This document shows positions 14,687-21,645 of a stretch of DNA of 21,645 nt, piece by piece (position 1 is the stretch's first letter; each line of letters opens with the position of its first letter). Location of the stretch: positions 1-21,645 of the forward strand of contig JAFXWT010000119.1 of NCBI GenBank assembly GCA_017542695.1, written 5' to 3'. Under the pieces are notes generated by a model. It saw only the letters and a program-made list of their open reading frames with translations. It did not search any database and was not told the DNA's origin. Position numbers and translations under genes: made by a program. Source of the stretch: Clostridia bacterium. GTDB lineage: Bacteria; Bacillota_A; Clostridia; Oscillospirales; CAG-272.

Positions 14687-15133
14687 ATGAATATCTGGGA
14701 AAAACTATGCCGCGAGGCAGAAAAATATTACCGCCCGGGCGAGATATCGCCGTTTCTTTGGGGGCATAACGTCGTTTCGGCTATTGAGACCGAAAGCGGC
14801 AAAATATTCACCGGATACTGCATCGAGGGCGCGTCGGGCGTGATGAATCTCTGCGCCGAGCGCGCCGCCGCCGTCAATATGCTGACAAACTCCGACGAAA
14901 CAGTCGTCCGCCGCATCGTCGCGTTCCGCGACAAGTTCCCGACGAGCGAACTTCCCGCAAGCGATTTTCTTCCCTGCGGCGCGTGCCGCGAGTTTTTCAT
15001 GCAGCTCAACATCAAAAACAAAAACACCGAAATACTTATCGACCTTCCGACGCGCAAAACAATAACGCTCGGCGAGCTTTTGCCGCATTGGTGGGGAGAA
15101 AGACGATATGCCGAAAAGGAGGACGAAACATGA
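14687..15133 (+). CDS. Cytidine deaminase-like zinc deaminase
   Basis: 148 aa; hydrolytic deaminase fold of the cytidine deaminase superfamily. Zinc ligands and proton shuttle are visible: Cys56-Ala-Glu58 in NLCAERAA, and Cys97 and Cys100 in LPCGACREFF. The front part FLWGHNVVSAIETESGKIFTG aligns with the usual PVGAAL and G-x-x-x-TG segment. Where cytidine deaminases have NIENAS (the Asn contacts the sugar), this protein reads CIEGASG, so the substrate may not be free cytidine; blasticidin-type or other nucleoside-like substrates are possible. Ribosome binding site GAGGT at 14676-14680. Its stop overlaps the next start by 4 nt (ATGA), so it is coupled to nrdG2, which suits a role in pyrimidine nucleotide supply. 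Confidence 0.82.
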   Translation: MNIWEKLCREAEKYYRPGEISPFLWGHNVVSAIETESGKIFTGYCIEGASGVMNLCAERAAAVNMLTNSDETVVRRIVAFRDKFPTSELPASDFLPCGACREFFMQLNIKNKNTEILIDLPTRKTITLGELLPHWWGERRYAEKEDET

Positions 15134-15825
15134 AGATCCACGGCTTTCAGAAAACCACCCTGCTCGACTTTCCGGGGAAAGTCGCGTGCACGGTGTTCAC
15201 GGGCGGATGCGATTTTCGCTGCCCGTACTGCCATAACGCCTCGCTCGTCCTTCATCCCGACGACGCGCCGACGTTCGACGAAGATGAAATAATTTCCTAT
15301 TTATATAAAAGACGCGGAATCATCGACGGTCTATGCGTCACCGGCGGCGAGCCGCTGATGAACGCCGATATCTGCGATTTTCTCCGCCGCGTCAAAGAGG
15401 CGGGCGTCGCCGTCAAGATCGACACAAACGGCACCTTTCCCGCCCGCCTGAAAAAGCTCGTCGAAAACGGACTCTGCGACTACGTGGCGATGGACATAAA
15501 AAACTCAAAGGAAAAGTACGCGGCGACCGTCGGCGTGCCGAATCTGTTGCTTGACAAAGTTTCGGAAAGCGTAGATTTTCTGCTTTCCGGCGCCGTTGAT
15601 TACGAGTTCCGCACAACAACGGCAAAGGAGCTGCACACTCCCGACGATTTCGACAAAATAGGACGCTGGATAAAGGGCGCTCCGAGGTATTTTATACAAG
15701 CGTATAAAAAATCCGACGAACAGATATCGGGCGACCTGACCCCCATGACAAAGGACGAATACCTCGAATGTCTCGCTCGCGTAAAGCCGTATGTAAAGGA
15801 TGCATCACTTCGGGGAATTGATTGA
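15130..15825 (+). CDS. nrdG: Anaerobic ribonucleotide reductase activating protein, NrdG2-type radical SAM enzyme
   Basis: 231 aa. Uses a 4Fe-4S cluster and S-adenosylmethionine to put the glycyl radical on NrdD. The opening IHGFQKTTLLDFPGKVACTVFTGGCDFRCPYCHN contains the cluster motif Cys27-x3-Cys31-x2-Cys34, and CVTGGEP is the SAM-binding GGEP loop. The LLDFPG opening marks the NrdG2 branch (about 230 aa) rather than the short E. coli NrdG (154 aa). The open frame reaches further upstream, but AAAAGGAGG (15114-15122) points to the ATG at 15130. It lies 250 bp upstream of nrdD, separated by a terminator, so it is regulated apart from nrdD. The partner is assumed from proximity. Confidence 0.88.
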   Translation: MKIHGFQKTTLLDFPGKVACTVFTGGCDFRCPYCHNASLVLHPDDAPTFDEDEIISYLYKRRGIIDGLCVTGGEPLMNADICDFLRRVKEAGVAVKIDTNGTFPARLKKLVENGLCDYVAMDIKNSKEKYAATVGVPNLLLDKVSESVDFLLSGAVDYEFRTTTAKELHTPDDFDKIGRWIKGAPRYFIQAYKKSDEQISGDLTPMTKDEYLECLARVKPYVKDASLRGID

Positions 15826-15885
15826 TATTGCTTGATTTTTCTCATATTGCACTAATATTATACAACTGTATTAAATCGTATTTCC

Positions 15886-15915
15886 CGGCGCGGTGGCCCC
15901 GCGCCGAAATTTTTT
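15886..15915 (+). terminator. Intrinsic terminator after nrdG
   Basis: Perfect 8-bp stem CGGCGCGG/CCGCGCCG (15886-15893 and 15899-15906), loop TGGCC, followed by AAATTTTTT. Confidence 0.88.
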
Positions 15916-15924
15916 GCGCAAAAA

Positions 15925-15940
15925 ACACAATATATTGTGA
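15925..15940. promoter_or_regulatory. NrdR box
   Basis: ACACAATATATTGTGA matches the NrdR consensus ACACWATATATWGTGT at all but the last base. NrdR represses ribonucleotide reductase genes when ATP/dATP levels are high. It stands about 50 nt upstream of the nrdD -35. A degenerate second site (ATATTGT core, centre near 15973) lies 41 bp on, about four turns; NrdR usually binds paired boxes. Confidence 0.8.
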
Positions 15941-15991
15941 AATTTGTTACTTTATACGAAATTTCTCCCCAAATATTGTAGATATTCATAA

Positions 15992-16020
15992 TTGACTTTC
16001 GCGCGCATGAAAGGTATACT
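15992..16020 (+). promoter_or_regulatory. nrdD promoter
   Basis: TTGACT (15992-15997), 17-nt spacer, TATACT (16015-16020): one mismatch in each hexamer. It leaves a leader of about 45 nt before the start codon. Confidence 0.85.
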
Positions 16021-16073
16021 ATTTATGCTTGAATAAAAACAGGGATCACGTTACCCTAACTTGGAGGAACAAA

Positions 16074-18482
16074 ATGTATCAGGTACTTAAAAGAAACGGA
16101 AAGATAGTGGATTTCGATATTGCGCGTATATCGTCCGCCGTCAGACTTGCCTTCGAGGCACAGGAGAAGAATTATCATCCTGCCGTTATCGATCTTATCG
16201 CACTCAAAGTCACATCCGATTTTGAGCCGAAAATAAAGGACGGACTCATTTCCGTCGAGGACATTCAGGACAGCGTCGAGTCCGTGCTCATTCAGGCGGG
16301 ATACGACGACGTTGCGAAGGCGTATATTCTTTACCGCCGTCAGCACGAAAAGCTCCGCAACCTCAACGCGACCGTTCTTGACTACAAGGCGATTGTCGAC
16401 AATTATCTGAAAATAAACGACTGGCGCGTCAAGGAGAACTCCACCGTCACGTATTCCGTGGGTGGTCTCATCCTCTCAAACTCCTGCGCGATTACGGCGA
16501 ACTACTGGCTGAGCGAGGTCTACGACGACGAGATCGGCAACGCTCACCGCAACGCCGACATCCACATCCACGACCTCTCCATGCTCACCGGCTACTGCGC
16601 CGGCTGGTCGCTCAAACAGCTCATCAAAGAAGGACTCGGCGGCGTTCCCGGAAAGATCACGTCCTCCCCCGCTTCCCACCTTTCGACGCTCTGCAACCAG
16701 ATGGTCAACTTCCTCGGAATCATGCAGAACGAATGGGCGGGCGCGCAGGCGTTCTCGTCGTTTGACACTTATCTCGCTCCTTTTGTAAAGATCGACAACC
16801 TTTCTTATAAAGAAGTCAAGCAGTGCATCCAGTCGTTCGTTTACGGCGTGAACACTCCGTCACGCTGGGGCACACAGGCGCCGTTCTCGAACATCACTCT
16901 CGACTGGACGGTCCCGAACGACCTCGCCGAACTGAACTGCATCATCGGCGGCAAGGAAGTCGATTTCAAGTACAAAGACTGCAAAGCCGAAATGGACATG
17001 GTCAACAAGGCGTTCATCGAGATCATGATCGAGGGCGACGCGAACGGCCGCGGCTTCCAGTACCCCATTCCGACGTATTCGATAACGCGCGACTTCGATT
17101 GGTCGGAAACGGAAAACAACAAGCTCCTTTTTGAAATGACAGCCAAATACGGCACGCCGTATTTCTCAAACTATATCAACAGCGACATGGAACCCTCCGA
17201 CGTTCGTTCGATGTGCTGCCGTCTGCGTCTCGACCTGCGCGAGCTGCGCAAGAAATCGGGCGGCTTCTTCGGCTCGGGCGAGAGCACGGGCTCGGTCGGC
17301 GTCGTTACGATCAATATGCCGCGCATCGCGTACCTTTCCAAAGATGAGAACGAATTCTACAGCAGACTCGACAAGATGATGGACATTTCTGCGCGCTCGC
17401 TGAAAGTGAAACGCACGGTCATCACAAAGCTCCTCGACGGCGGACTTTATCCGTACACGAAGAGATACCTCGGCACGTTTGACAACCACTTCTCGACTAT
17501 CGGCCTTGTCGGTATGAACGAGGCGTGCCTCAACGCCCGCTGGATCAAGAAAGATCTGACGCAGGTCGAGGCGCAGGAATTCACAAAGGACGTGCTGAAC
17601 CACATGAGAGAGCGCCTCTCCGACTATCAGGAGCAGTACGGCGACCTCTACAACCTCGAGGCGACGCCCGCGGAATCGACCGCGTTCCGTCTCGCAAAGC
17701 ACGATCTCAAGAGATTCCCCGACATCATCACGGCGACGGAAAAGGGCAAGACTCCGTACTACACCAACTCATCTCACCTCCCCGTCGGCTATACGGCTGA
17801 CATCTTCGATGCGCTCGACATTCAGGACGAACTCCAGACTCTCTACACGTCGGGTACCGTATTCCACGCGTTCCTCGGCGAGAAGCTCCCCGATTGGAAA
17901 GCGGCGGCGAGCATCATCAGAAAGATCGCCGAAAACTACAAACTCCCCTATTACACTCTTTCACCGACTTACTCGGTGTGCGCCGAGCACGGATACATCA
18001 CGGGCGAGCAGTACACCTGCCCGATCTGCGGCAAGACGACCGAAGTATACAGCCGTATAACAGGCTACTACCGCCCCGTCCAGAACTTCAACGACGGCAA
18101 GGCGCAGGAATTCAAGGAGCGCCGCGTTTACGACATTCAGATGTCGAACAAGAAACACCCGGGTAACGTCGTTCACCCGCTGAATGTAAACGGCGGCGAG
18201 CCGGAAGTCAAGGCGGAAGAAACCGAGACTTGCATAGCTCCCGCGCCGACCGGCGAGGTATACCTCTTTGCGACGGCAACGTGCCCGAACTGCAAAATGG
18301 CAGCGATGTTCCTCGACAAAGCGGGTGTGAAATACACGAAAGTGCTCGCGGATGAAAACCCCGACATGGCGGCAAAATACGGTGTTCGCCAGGCGCCGAC
18401 GCTGATTATCACTGTCGGCGACGACTTTGACAAGATCGTCAACGTATCGAATATCCGCAAATTCGCGGAAGAACAGGCATAA
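16074..18482 (+). CDS. nrdD: Anaerobic (class III) ribonucleoside-triphosphate reductase with fused C-terminal glutaredoxin-like domain
   Basis: 802 aa. Reduces ribonucleoside triphosphates to deoxy forms without oxygen. Residues 1-95 form an ATP-cone (MYQVLKRNGKIVDFDIARI, the dATP sensor). The ten-stranded barrel carries candidate active-site cysteines in GYCAGWSLKQL and MCCRLRLDL. A zinc site follows (Cys636, His639, Cys649, Cys652), and the glycyl radical is Gly664 in RITGYYRP. Unlike T4 or E. coli NrdD, a linker from about 690 leads into a glutaredoxin/NrdH-like domain (about 728-802: GEVYLFATATCPNCKMAAMFLDKAGVKY, cysteines Cys737 and Cys740, then the cis-proline QAPTLII). This suggests a thiol electron donor instead of formate. 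Start chosen by GGAGG at 16063-16067; an upstream in-frame ATG at 16029 lacks a ribosome binding site. The next gene encodes a thioredoxin reductase-like flavoprotein. Confidence 0.93.
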   Translation: MYQVLKRNGKIVDFDIARISSAVRLAFEAQEKNYHPAVIDLIALKVTSDFEPKIKDGLISVEDIQDSVESVLIQAGYDDVAKAYILYRRQHEKLRNLNATVLDYKAIVDNYLKINDWRVKENSTVTYSVGGLILSNSCAITANYWLSEVYDDEIGNAHRNADIHIHDLSMLTGYCAGWSLKQLIKEGLGGVPGKITSSPASHLSTLCNQMVNFLGIMQNEWAGAQAFSSFDTYLAPFVKIDNLSYKEVKQCIQSFVYGVNTPSRWGTQAPFSNITLDWTVPNDLAELNCIIGGKEVDFKYKDCKAEMDMVNKAFIEIMIEGDANGRGFQYPIPTYSITRDFDWSETENNKLLFEMTAKYGTPYFSNYINSDMEPSDVRSMCCRLRLDLRELRKKSGGFFGSGESTGSVGVVTINMPRIAYLSKDENEFYSRLDKMMDISARSLKVKRTVITKLLDGGLYPYTKRYLGTFDNHFSTIGLVGMNEACLNARWIKKDLTQVEAQEFTKDVLNHMRERLSDYQEQYGDLYNLEATPAESTAFRLAKHDLKRFPDIITATEKGKTPYYTNSSHLPVGYTADIFDALDIQDELQTLYTSGTVFHAFLGEKLPDWKAAASIIRKIAENYKLPYYTLSPTYSVCAEHGYITGEQYTCPICGKTTEVYSRITGYYRPVQNFNDGKAQEFKERRVYDIQMSNKKHPGNVVHPLNVNGGEPEVKAEETETCIAPAPTGEVYLFATATCPNCKMAAMFLDKAGVKYTKVLADENPDMAAKYGVRQAPTLIITVGDDFDKIVNVSNIRKFAEEQA

Positions 18483-18483
18483 A

Positions 18484-19395
18484 ATGTACGACATTATAAT
18501 CATAGGCGCCGGCCCCGCGGGGCTGACGGCGGCGATCTACGCCGCCCGCGCCGAAAAGCGCGTATTGATACTCGAAAAAGAGACTTTCGGCGGTCAGATC
18601 ACATTCTCACCGAAGGTCGAGAATTACCCCGGACTCGGTATCGTTTCAGGTAACGAGCTCGCAGACAAGTTTCTCGAGCAAGTGATGAGCTACGGCGTTG
18701 ACATCGAGCTTTGCGAGGTGCTTGACGTGCGCGACATCGGAAATGTGAAGATCGTCGAAACGTCGTCGGGCGATTTTGAGGCGAAAGCCGTCATAATCGC
18801 GTCGGGCTCAAAGCACCGCCGTCTCGGTCTTGACGGCGAGGAAGAGCTGATCGGCGAGGGCGTTTCGTATTGCGCCGTGTGCGACGGAGCGTTTTTTAAG
18901 GGAAAAGCGGTCGCCGTCATCGGCGGCGGCAACACCGCCCTTCAGGACGCGGTGCTCCTCAGCGAGCTTTGTTCGCGCGTAACGATAGTTCAGAATCTAT
19001 CTTTCCTGACGGGCGAGGCAAAGCTCGAAAAGAAGCTTTGCGCCGCGGACAACGTTGAGTTTATTTTCGACACCGTAGTGACGGAACTCGTCGGCGAAAA
19101 GTCGCTTTACGCGATCAAGCTGAAAAACGAAAAGACCGGAGAAACGAGCGAGCTCAAAGTTGACGGAATGTTCGTTGCGATCGGGCAGGTGCCCGAAAAC
19201 GAGCCGTTTTCAAAAGTCGCAGCACTCGACGCGCGCGGATATATCGAAGCCGACGACGCGTGCAAAACAAAGACGCCCGGCGTGTTCGCCGCGGGCGACT
19301 GCCGCGTCAAGCGCATCAGGCAGGTGACGACGGCGACAGCCGACGGCACGATCGCAGCCCTCGGCGCGATCAATTACATTGACGAAATGAAATAA
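18484..19395 (+). CDS. trxB: Thioredoxin reductase-like flavoprotein, likely recharging the NrdD redoxin domain
   Basis: 303 aa. FAD motif GAGPAG (8-13), redox pair Cys130-A-V-Cys133 in SYCAVCDGAF, a second dinucleotide motif GGGNTA (147-152), and the C-terminal FAAGDCR FAD contact. Classical NADPH-dependent TrxB has an HRR-x-x-FR element after the second dinucleotide loop; here that place reads VTIVQNLSFLTGEAK (166-180), with no arginine pair. The electron donor may thus be something other than NADPH (NADH, or ferredoxin as in some clostridial flavin thioredoxin reductases). The ATG is 1 nt after the nrdD stop, with a weak GGAAGA ribosome binding site inside nrdD, so the two are co-transcribed and coupled. 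Confidence 0.88.
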   Translation: MYDIIIIGAGPAGLTAAIYAARAEKRVLILEKETFGGQITFSPKVENYPGLGIVSGNELADKFLEQVMSYGVDIELCEVLDVRDIGNVKIVETSSGDFEAKAVIIASGSKHRRLGLDGEEELIGEGVSYCAVCDGAFFKGKAVAVIGGGNTALQDAVLLSELCSRVTIVQNLSFLTGEAKLEKKLCAADNVEFIFDTVVTELVGEKSLYAIKLKNEKTGETSELKVDGMFVAIGQVPENEPFSKVAALDARGYIEADDACKTKTPGVFAAGDCRVKRIRQVTTATADGTIAALGAINYIDEMK

Positions 19396-19436
19396 TTTTT
19401 TTGATTTTTTCATTTTTATAACCTCCTTTTCTTCAC

Positions 19437-19462
19437 AAAAAGCCGCTTTACAGCGGCTTTTT
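19437..19462 (+). terminator. Terminator after trxB
   Basis: Perfect stem AGCCGCT/AGCGGCT (19441-19447 and 19452-19458), loop TTAC, flanked by A4 and T4 that extend the stem. Confidence 0.92.
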
Positions 19463-19524
19463 GCGTGATTTTTGCTTACAGCGCACGGGAAAACAAAAAA
19501 GGTTCGATTTTTTCACTAAAACAG

Positions 19525-19553
19525 TTGAAAAAATCATCGCTTTGTGATATAAT
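19525..19553 (+). promoter_or_regulatory. Promoter of the M28 peptidase gene
   Basis: TTGAAA (19525-19530), 17-nt spacer, TATAAT (19548-19553). The leader is about 60 nt and contains a 16-bp palindrome at 19590-19605. Confidence 0.88.
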
Positions 19554-19589
19554 CATTCGGAAATTTTGTTTACGGGTAAAAAATCCGTA

Positions 19590-19605
19590 TTATACATCTG
19601 TATAA
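19590..19605. promoter_or_regulatory. Palindrome TTATACA-N2-TGTATAA in the M28 leader
   Basis: TTATACATCTGTATAA is a perfect inverted repeat between the promoter and the ribosome binding site (AAAGGA, 19607-19612). Near-copies occur at 15858-15873 (after nrdG) and 4623-4638 (over the dxs stop). The placement suits a repressor operator; no known regulator is recognised. Confidence 0.4.
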
Positions 19606-19617
19606 GAAAGGAAAAAC

Positions 19618-20877
19618 ATGAAAATCAGCGGCAACAGAATGATGGGAATGCTCCGCCGTATGAACTTCGAACGTCTTTCGACGTTTGACGGCGAAAAGAA
19701 AGGTGCGGATATAATCGCGGACGAGATAAGATCGCTCGGCATCGAACCGACGATCGAAACGTTCAAAGCTCCGCACTATGAGATCAAAAACGTAAAATTC
19801 GAGGTTTTGACTCCGAAATACAAGGAATACACCGTTTCTGGTTACGGTTTTTCGGGCAACGCGGCAAAAGACGGCGTCGAGGCGGAAGTACTCTACATAG
19901 AATCGCTCGACGAGCTTCTTCTGACAGAGGCAAAAGGCAAGATCGTGCTACTCAACGGCGGAATAGGCGACGCGACGTTCAAAAAGCTCATCGAGGCGGG
20001 CGCAGTCGGCGTTGTCTGCCCGTCGGGCACATATTTTGACAAGGCGAGCGACATCGACCTTGAAGAGCGAATGCTCCGTCCGCGCCACACTGAAAACGGT
20101 GTGCTCCCCGCGGTGTGCATGAGAATAAAAGACATGTACGCGCTCGTTAATTCAAAGCCGAAAACGGCGCGCCTCACTCTCGAACAGAGCGAGGGCGAGG
20201 GCGATTCACAGAACGTCATCGCCGAGATCAAGGGCACCGAAAAACCCGACGAGGTGATCGTTTACACCGCGCACTATGACACCGTCGTGTTCAGCCACGG
20301 CATGTTCGACAACGGCTCCGGCACGGTCATGATAATGGAAATGCTCCGCTACTTTGCCGCGCACGCGCCAAAGCGCACTGTCAGATTCATCTGGTGCGGC
20401 TCCGAGGAACGCGGTCTGCTCGGCTCAAAGGCATACGTCGCCGCACACGAGGATGAGCTTGAAAAGATCCGTCTTTGCATAAACATCGACATGGTCGGCA
20501 CGGCGCTCGGTCACGACGAGTGGCGCGTCACGGGCGAGGAAGAACTCGTTTCGGCGATCCGCTATCTCTACAAAACGATCGGCTATCCGATGACAGTCAG
20601 ACAGGACATCTACTCGTCCGACAGCATACCGTTCGCGGACAAGGGCATTCCCGGCGTCAACGTCATCCGCACGTGCCCGCAGGGCGGTTCGCAGATACAC
20701 TGCCGCCGCGACGTGATCGACATTTTGAGCCCCGAGGCGTTTGAAAACACGTGCAATTTCCTTGCGACCTTCTCCGACAAGCTCGTAAATTCGGTTTACT
20801 TCCCCGTCGTGAAAAAGATGCCGGATAACATGGTCGAGAAGATTGACAAGTATCTGCTCAAAAAGAAAGACAAATGA
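19618..20877 (+). CDS. M28 family zinc aminopeptidase with PA-like insert
   Basis: 419 aa. Di-zinc exopeptidase fold: ligands His219 in TAHYD, Asp231 in FDNGSGT, Glu264 after catalytic Glu263 in GSEERGLLGS, Asp291 in NIDMVG, and His361 in QIHCRRD. All five ligands and the catalytic Glu are in place. Between about residues 75 and 185 an inserted protease-associated-like domain (KIVLLNGGIGDATFKKLIEAGAVGVV) is seen. There is no signal peptide or membrane segment, so it is probably cytosolic and takes part in final peptide breakdown. It stands as a single-gene unit with its own promoter and terminator. Substrate preference cannot be told. Confidence 0.92.
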   Translation: MKISGNRMMGMLRRMNFERLSTFDGEKKGADIIADEIRSLGIEPTIETFKAPHYEIKNVKFEVLTPKYKEYTVSGYGFSGNAAKDGVEAEVLYIESLDELLLTEAKGKIVLLNGGIGDATFKKLIEAGAVGVVCPSGTYFDKASDIDLEERMLRPRHTENGVLPAVCMRIKDMYALVNSKPKTARLTLEQSEGEGDSQNVIAEIKGTEKPDEVIVYTAHYDTVVFSHGMFDNGSGTVMIMEMLRYFAAHAPKRTVRFIWCGSEERGLLGSKAYVAAHEDELEKIRLCINIDMVGTALGHDEWRVTGEEELVSAIRYLYKTIGYPMTVRQDIYSSDSIPFADKGIPGVNVIRTCPQGGSQIHCRRDVIDILSPEAFENTCNFLATFSDKLVNSVYFPVVKKMPDNMVEKIDKYLLKKKDK

Positions 20878-20898
20878 TGGTAAATGTGATTTAACATT

Positions 20899-20930
20899 CG
20901 CAAAAACCGCCCGTTCGGGCGGTTTTTGCG
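20899..20930 (+). terminator. Terminator after the M28 peptidase gene
   Basis: Very stable: 14-bp perfect stem CGCAAAAACCGCCC/GGGCGGTTTTTGCG with loop GTTC. Confidence 0.93.
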
Positions 20931-20956
20931 TGTTTATGTGCAAATCGGATTTATCA

Positions 20957-21047
20957 TTGATTTTTTTCTTCCATAATATTATATATCACGACGCGCGGAA
21001 GAAAAAAACCGCAAAATTGTATAAAAGATGAAACGCGGGCAAAAAAT
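20957..21047 (+). promoter_or_regulatory. Promoter region of the M23 gene
   Basis: Two candidates. A sigma-A-like TTGATT (20957-20962), 17 nt, TATATA (20980-20985). Alternatively a forespore-type pair: TGTATA (21018-21023), 14 nt, GGCAAAAAAT (21038-21047), resembling the sigma-F consensus with two mismatches in the -10. The second would fit a SpoIIQ-like gene. Confidence 0.35.
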
Positions 21048-21089
21048 ATGTTTGTCAAATACATTGCCCAAGGGCAGAAAGGACAAACA

Positions 21090-21645
21090 ATGAACTCAAA
21101 TCAGAAACAGAAAAAACTCAACATGAAACTTTCCGTCGCGCTCGCAATACTTATCGTTGCGACGCTTTTTGTGACGATCGCCGCACTTACCGCGGCGCGC
21201 CGTTCGCGTCCGAATAACGAGCAGACAACAGTCCCGACGGCCGAAAGCACTGTGAGCACGCCGTCGTCACAGGCGCCGACCGGAACGGCCGCCACCGAAA
21301 AAACGCCCGATGACAAGCAGTCGTCAAGCAACACGCCCGCGTCGAACGTCATCGTCTGGTCGTCGCCCGTCGAAGGCGGGATCGTCAAAGAATACTCCGT
21401 CGACGTGCCCGTTTATTCGCTCACGATGGAGGACTGGCGCGTGCACACCGGCATTGATATCGGCGCCGACGCGGGAACCGACGTGCTTGCCGCCGCCGAC
21501 GGCGTGATCACCGACGTGCGCTACGATCCGATGATGGGGCAGACCGTCGTCATTGATCACGGCAGCGGATACACGACGATCTAGCAAAACATGCAGACTG
21601 CCGTTCCCGACGGGATCGCGGTCGGCGCCGCCGTCAAGGGCGGGC
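21090..21645 (+). pseudogene. Membrane-anchored M23 (LytM/SpoIIQ-like) protein, interrupted by an in-frame TAG; runs off the window
   Basis: Starts at ATG 21090 with AAAGGA 6 nt upstream. Residues 1-12 are polar and basic, 13-33 form one membrane segment (MKLSVALAILIVATLFVTIAAL), 37-85 are a Ser/Thr/Pro-rich spacer, and the LytM domain begins near 90 (SSPVEGGIVKEY). The first zinc motif His119-x3-Asp123 (HTGIDIGADAGTD) is present. At 21582-21584 the codon after GYTTI is TAG, exactly where homologues have Tyr. The same frame stays open to the window end and reads QNMQTAVPDGIAVGAAVKGG, the expected continuation. The HxH zinc motif would lie beyond. Topology and domain type resemble SpoIIQ, which links forespore and mother cell; a plain M23 cell-wall hydrolase is also possible. 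Confidence 0.7.

Noticed and set aside
16029..16073. Upstream ATG for nrdD adding 15 residues
   Set aside because: It lies only about 9 nt after the -10 with no ribosome binding site, and the ATP-cone starts naturally at MYQVLKRNGK from 16074.

Overview
The window looks like a chromosomal segment of an anaerobic Firmicute of class Clostridia, probably a gut or rumen lineage. This is inferred from the clostridial flavour of PurA, PepF and the class III ribonucleotide reductase set, from strong AGGAGG ribosome binding sites, from a SpoIIQ-like M23 protein and from intergenic repeats. Codon use is GC-rich and similar throughout, including in the phage-derived part. All 17 complete genes end in TAA or TGA, none in TAG.

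Layout. (1) 1-812, minus: 5' part of purA. (2) 1045-4558, plus: a three-gene operon (NYN-domain protein, oligoendopeptidase F, D-2-hydroxyacid dehydrogenase) ending at a terminator shared with the convergent dxs. (3) 4636-6453, minus: dxs with its own promoter. (4) 6517-13909, minus: a compact eight-gene phage head cassette in the gene order of phage P22: a 74-aa zinc-motif protein, small terminase, large terminase, portal, scaffold, coat, gp4-like adaptor, gp10-like closure protein. All genes are intact, but no integrase, repressor, replication, tail, injection or lysis gene is present. One consensus promoter (TTGACA-N17-TATAAT) precedes it and carries two LexA/DinR-like boxes 30 bp apart, so the cassette reads like an SOS-inducible DNA-packaging head unit. 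An internal terminator-like hairpin follows the coat gene. (5) 13922-14686: control region, then about 590 bp of non-coding DNA packed with interspersed inverted repeats. (6) 14687-15825, plus: cytidine deaminase-like gene and nrdG2-type activase. (7) 16074-19395, plus: nrdD with a fused C-terminal glutaredoxin-like domain (CPNC), then a thioredoxin reductase-like gene, behind an NrdR box and a strong promoter. (8) 19618-20877, plus: M28 aminopeptidase. (9) 21090-end, plus: membrane-anchored M23 (LytM/SpoIIQ-like) gene with an in-frame TAG inside the peptidase domain.

How the parts fit: regions 6 and 7 form an anaerobic dNTP supply module (activase, reductase with built-in redoxin, flavoprotein reductase to recharge it). 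The head cassette sits between dxs and this module, tight against the dxs promoter. It is the most unusual part of the window: either a decayed prophage with a suspiciously clean head module, or a domesticated or satellite-type packaging unit.
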